Assembly (NCBI RefSeq): GCF_030694085.1
Contig: NZ_JAUXZE010000035.1
Span: 124,001 to 188,000, forward strand
Reading direction: 5' to 3'
DNA length: 64,000 bases
From: Tabrizicola sp.
GTDB lineage: Bacteria > Pseudomonadota > Alphaproteobacteria > Rhodobacterales > Rhodobacteraceae
A program made the position numbers and the translations under genes. The notes beneath the pieces are model-generated. The model saw only the letters and a list, made by a program, of their open reading frames with translations, was not told the DNA's origin and made no database searches. Shown in pieces: positions 62,145-64,000 of the stretch. Position 1 is the first letter of the stretch. Every line of letters starts with the position of its first letter.

Positions 62145-63901
62145 GACGCCGCCCGCGCGGTATGCTCGGCATTGCCCAGAAGCAGGCTGGTGCCGGAATA
62201 GATGTCGCCCGTCATCTGCAGCGCCAGCCGTTCCGCGTCGCGCTTGCGGACCCCGTCGGCGATCTCGGCAATCTCGTCGGGGTCCACGCCCAGCACCTCC
62301 AGCACCTCGCCGCCCAGCGCCAGGGCCGAGTGGAAGACCTCGCGCATCTGGTGGTCCACGCCCTCCTTGATCAGGTCCAGCGCATGTGCCCGGTCAAAGG
62401 CCCGCGCCAGCACCGCCGCGTTCGGGAACTCATGCTTCACCAGCCGGGCGATCCGCGTCGTCACCTCCTTGCGGTCGGTGGCGATGATCACCGCCCGCGC
62501 CGTGCCCGCCCCGGCGGCCTGCAGGATGTCCAGCCGCGTGCCATCCCCGAACCAGACCTTGAAGCCGAACCGCTCTGCCGCGCGGATCATCTCGGGGTCG
62601 TCGTCGATGATGGTGATCGAACATTTCCGCGCCAGAAGCGGCTGGCTGGCGATCTGGCCAAAGCGCCCGAAGCCGATGATCAGCACGCTGCCGGACAAGC
62701 CGTCCGGCGCCTCCATTCCCTCCAGCGACACCACCGCCTCGGGCCGAAGCCGGTCATGCAGGATCACCATCAGCGGCGTCAGCGCCATCGAGACGATGAT
62801 GACCGCGTTCAGGATCGCGTTTTCCTCCAGCGACAAAAGCCCCACCGCCAGCGCCGCAGAATACAGCACAAAGGCGAACTCACCCCCCTGCGCCATCAGC
62901 ACGGTCCGCTCCAGCGCCTCGGCATGGCTGGCCCGGTAGACCCGCGCAATCCCGTAGATGATCGCCGATTTCAGCAGCATCAGCGCCGCCACCGAAACGG
63001 CGACCAGCCCCCAGTTCGCCGCGATCACCGACAGATCCAGCGCCATCCCCACCGCCAGGAAAAAGAGGCCCAGAAGGATGCCCCGGAACGGCTCCACATC
63101 CGCCTCAAGCTGGTGACGAAAGCTCGATTCCGACAGAAGGACGCCCGCGAGGAAGGCACCCATGGCGGCCGACAACCCGCCAAGCTGCAACCACAGAGCC
63201 GATCCCAGCACCACCAGCAACGCCGCCGCCGTCATCACCTCCCGCGCGCGGGACGCCGCCAGCAGACGGAACATCGGGTTCAAAAGATAAAGCCCCGCCA
63301 CCACCAGCGCGACGATGGCCCCCAGCCCGATCCCCACGCCCATCAGCCGGTCGGCCAGCGTCACATCCTCGCCCCCCGGGGCCAGAAACGCGACCAGCGC
63401 CAGCAAGGGCACGATGGCCAGGTCTTCCAGAAGCAGGATCGACACGATCCGCTGCCCCTTGGGCGCGCTGATGTCCCCCCTCTCCTGCAACATCTGCATC
63501 ACGATGGCGGTCGAGGTCAGCGTGAACCCCGCGCCCGCGATCAGCGACCCGGCATAGGGATAGCCCAAGGCAAAGCCCACCAGGCTCAGCACCGCGATGC
63601 AGACCAGTACCTGCGTCAGCCCCAGCCCGAAGATGTCGCGCCGCATCGCCCAAAGCTTTGACGGCTCCATCTCCAGCCCGATGATGAACAGGAACATGAC
63701 GACGCCAAGTTCGGCCACATGCAGGATTGCCATGGGGTCCGCGAACAGCCCCAGACCGAAAGGCCCGATGGCCAGCCCGGCGGCCAGATATCCCAGCACC
63801 GACCCAAGGCCGATCCGCTTGAACACCGGCACCGCGACGACCGCCGCACCCAGAAGCGTCACGACCGAGACCAGATCAACGCCCGCCGATTCTGCCGCCA
63901 T
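62141..63901 (-). CDS. CPA2-family cation/proton antiporter (Kef type)
   Basis: A 586-residue K+/H+ antiporter-like protein with about twelve transmembrane helices (residues 10-395), including FLFIIGLEMEP and FTLTSTAIVMQMLQERGD, ILLLEDLAIVPLLALVAF and QGGEFAFVLYS. A TrkA-N domain starts near residue 410 (VLIIGFGRFGQIASQPLLARK, then IIDDDPEMIRAAERFGFKVWFGDGT) and binds NAD(H). There is no separate TrkA-C domain, resembling KefB/KefC. It probably handles potassium efflux and pH or electrophile stress; gating ligand unknown. Confidence 0.93.
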   Translation of the reverse strand: MAAESAGVDLVSVVTLLGAAVVAVPVFKRIGLGSVLGYLAAGLAIGPFGLGLFADPMAILHVAELGVVMFLFIIGLEMEPSKLWAMRRDIFGLGLTQVLVCIAVLSLVGFALGYPYAGSLIAGAGFTLTSTAIVMQMLQERGDISAPKGQRIVSILLLEDLAIVPLLALVAFLAPGGEDVTLADRLMGVGIGLGAIVALVVAGLYLLNPMFRLLAASRAREVMTAAALLVVLGSALWLQLGGLSAAMGAFLAGVLLSESSFRHQLEADVEPFRGILLGLFFLAVGMALDLSVIAANWGLVAVSVAALMLLKSAIIYGIARVYRASHAEALERTVLMAQGGEFAFVLYSAALAVGLLSLEENAILNAVIIVSMALTPLMVILHDRLRPEAVVSLEGMEAPDGLSGSVLIIGFGRFGQIASQPLLARKCSITIIDDDPEMIRAAERFGFKVWFGDGTRLDILQAAGAGTARAVIIATDRKEVTTRIARLVKHEFPNAAVLARAFDRAHALDLIKEGVDHQMREVFHSALALGGEVLEVLGVDPDEIAEIADGVRKRDAERLALQMTGDIYSGTSLLLGNAEHTARAAS

Positions 63902-63973
63902 ACCGTCCCCTCCGTGCCGAAGTCACACGCTCACCCGCCCCGCAACCGGGCGCAACCGGTAAAACCGCCGTAG

Positions 63974-63991
63974 GTCGGGCTTCAGCCCGAC
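63974..63991. repeat. GTCGGGC-TTCA-GCCCGAC hairpin
   Basis: Perfect 7-base arms around TTCA in a GTAGGTCGGGC context near the window end. It resembles REP-type intergenic hairpins of this group and is distinct from the GTAGGGTGGGC family. Confidence 0.6.
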
Positions 63992-64000
63992 GCCCCCTGC

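Noticed and set aside
1..64000. CRISPR arrays, insertion sequences or prophage
   Set aside because: No regular direct repeats, transposase motifs or phage structural genes were seen.

Overview
The window reads as a chromosomal segment of a high-GC alphaproteobacterium of the family Rhodobacteraceae. Supporting this are the GC-rich third codon positions, a Hint-domain protein of the type common in that family, a split his operon in the order hisB-hisH ... hisA ... hisF-hisE, and GC-rich palindromic intergenic repeats. No insertion sequence, prophage, rRNA or CRISPR array was seen. The genus cannot be fixed from the sequence alone.

Layout. 1-8.3 kb is housekeeping: the tail of an SRPBCC protein, a Hint protein, a UvrD/PcrA helicase, pyruvate carboxylase, a CsbD-like protein and tRNA-Gly. 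8.3-42.6 kb is one large cell-surface polysaccharide locus. It has a Wzz-type co-polymerase with a separate BY-kinase and an ExeA-like ATPase, a Wza-type export protein and an outer-membrane barrel. It also has a WecB/TagA/CpsF enzyme, five further glycosyltransferases, an O-antigen-ligase/polymerase-like protein, an MsbA-like ABC exporter, a WcaJ/ExoY-type initiating sugar transferase, a PIG-L deacetylase and a GDP-mannose pyrophosphorylase. 42.8-51.3 kb carries his genes interleaved with unrelated cargo: a glutaminase with a disrupted 5' end, a VOC protein, an EamA transporter, DUF2147 and DUF2306 proteins, and a MipA/OmpV-TetR pair with a clear double operator. 51.3-64 kb is mixed metabolism: a frameshifted amidase, RlmB, tRNA-Tyr, methionine aminopeptidase, a DDAH-like hydrolase, LysE/Lrp, phhA/phhB with its own Lrp-type regulator, a thioesterase and a Kef-type antiporter.

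The most interesting element sits inside the polysaccharide locus at 12.1-24.6 kb. It is a four-gene operon encoding a small hybrid PKS/NRPS assembly line, its own phosphopantetheinyl transferase and a membrane-anchored SGNH-like protein. The NRPS protein has the order formyltransferase, condensation-domain remnant, adenylation domain split by a luciferase-like (MupA/Atu3671-type) flavin monooxygenase, carrier protein. Its hand-extracted specificity code, DILQLGMIWK, points to glycine. The PKS protein has KS-AT-KR-DH-like-ACP-TE. A formylating start domain on one protein and a releasing thioesterase on the other imply that the second gene acts first: glycine is loaded, possibly N-formylated and oxidised, extended once by the PKS and released. 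The location between capsule/EPS export genes, and the trailing SGNH protein, suggest the product may decorate or accompany the surface polymer. That link is inference.

Two genes (glutaminase and amidase) show local one-base frame breaks next to short G/C runs. These are either real decay or sequence errors. Three convergent gene pairs end on the same shared CTAG tetranucleotide.
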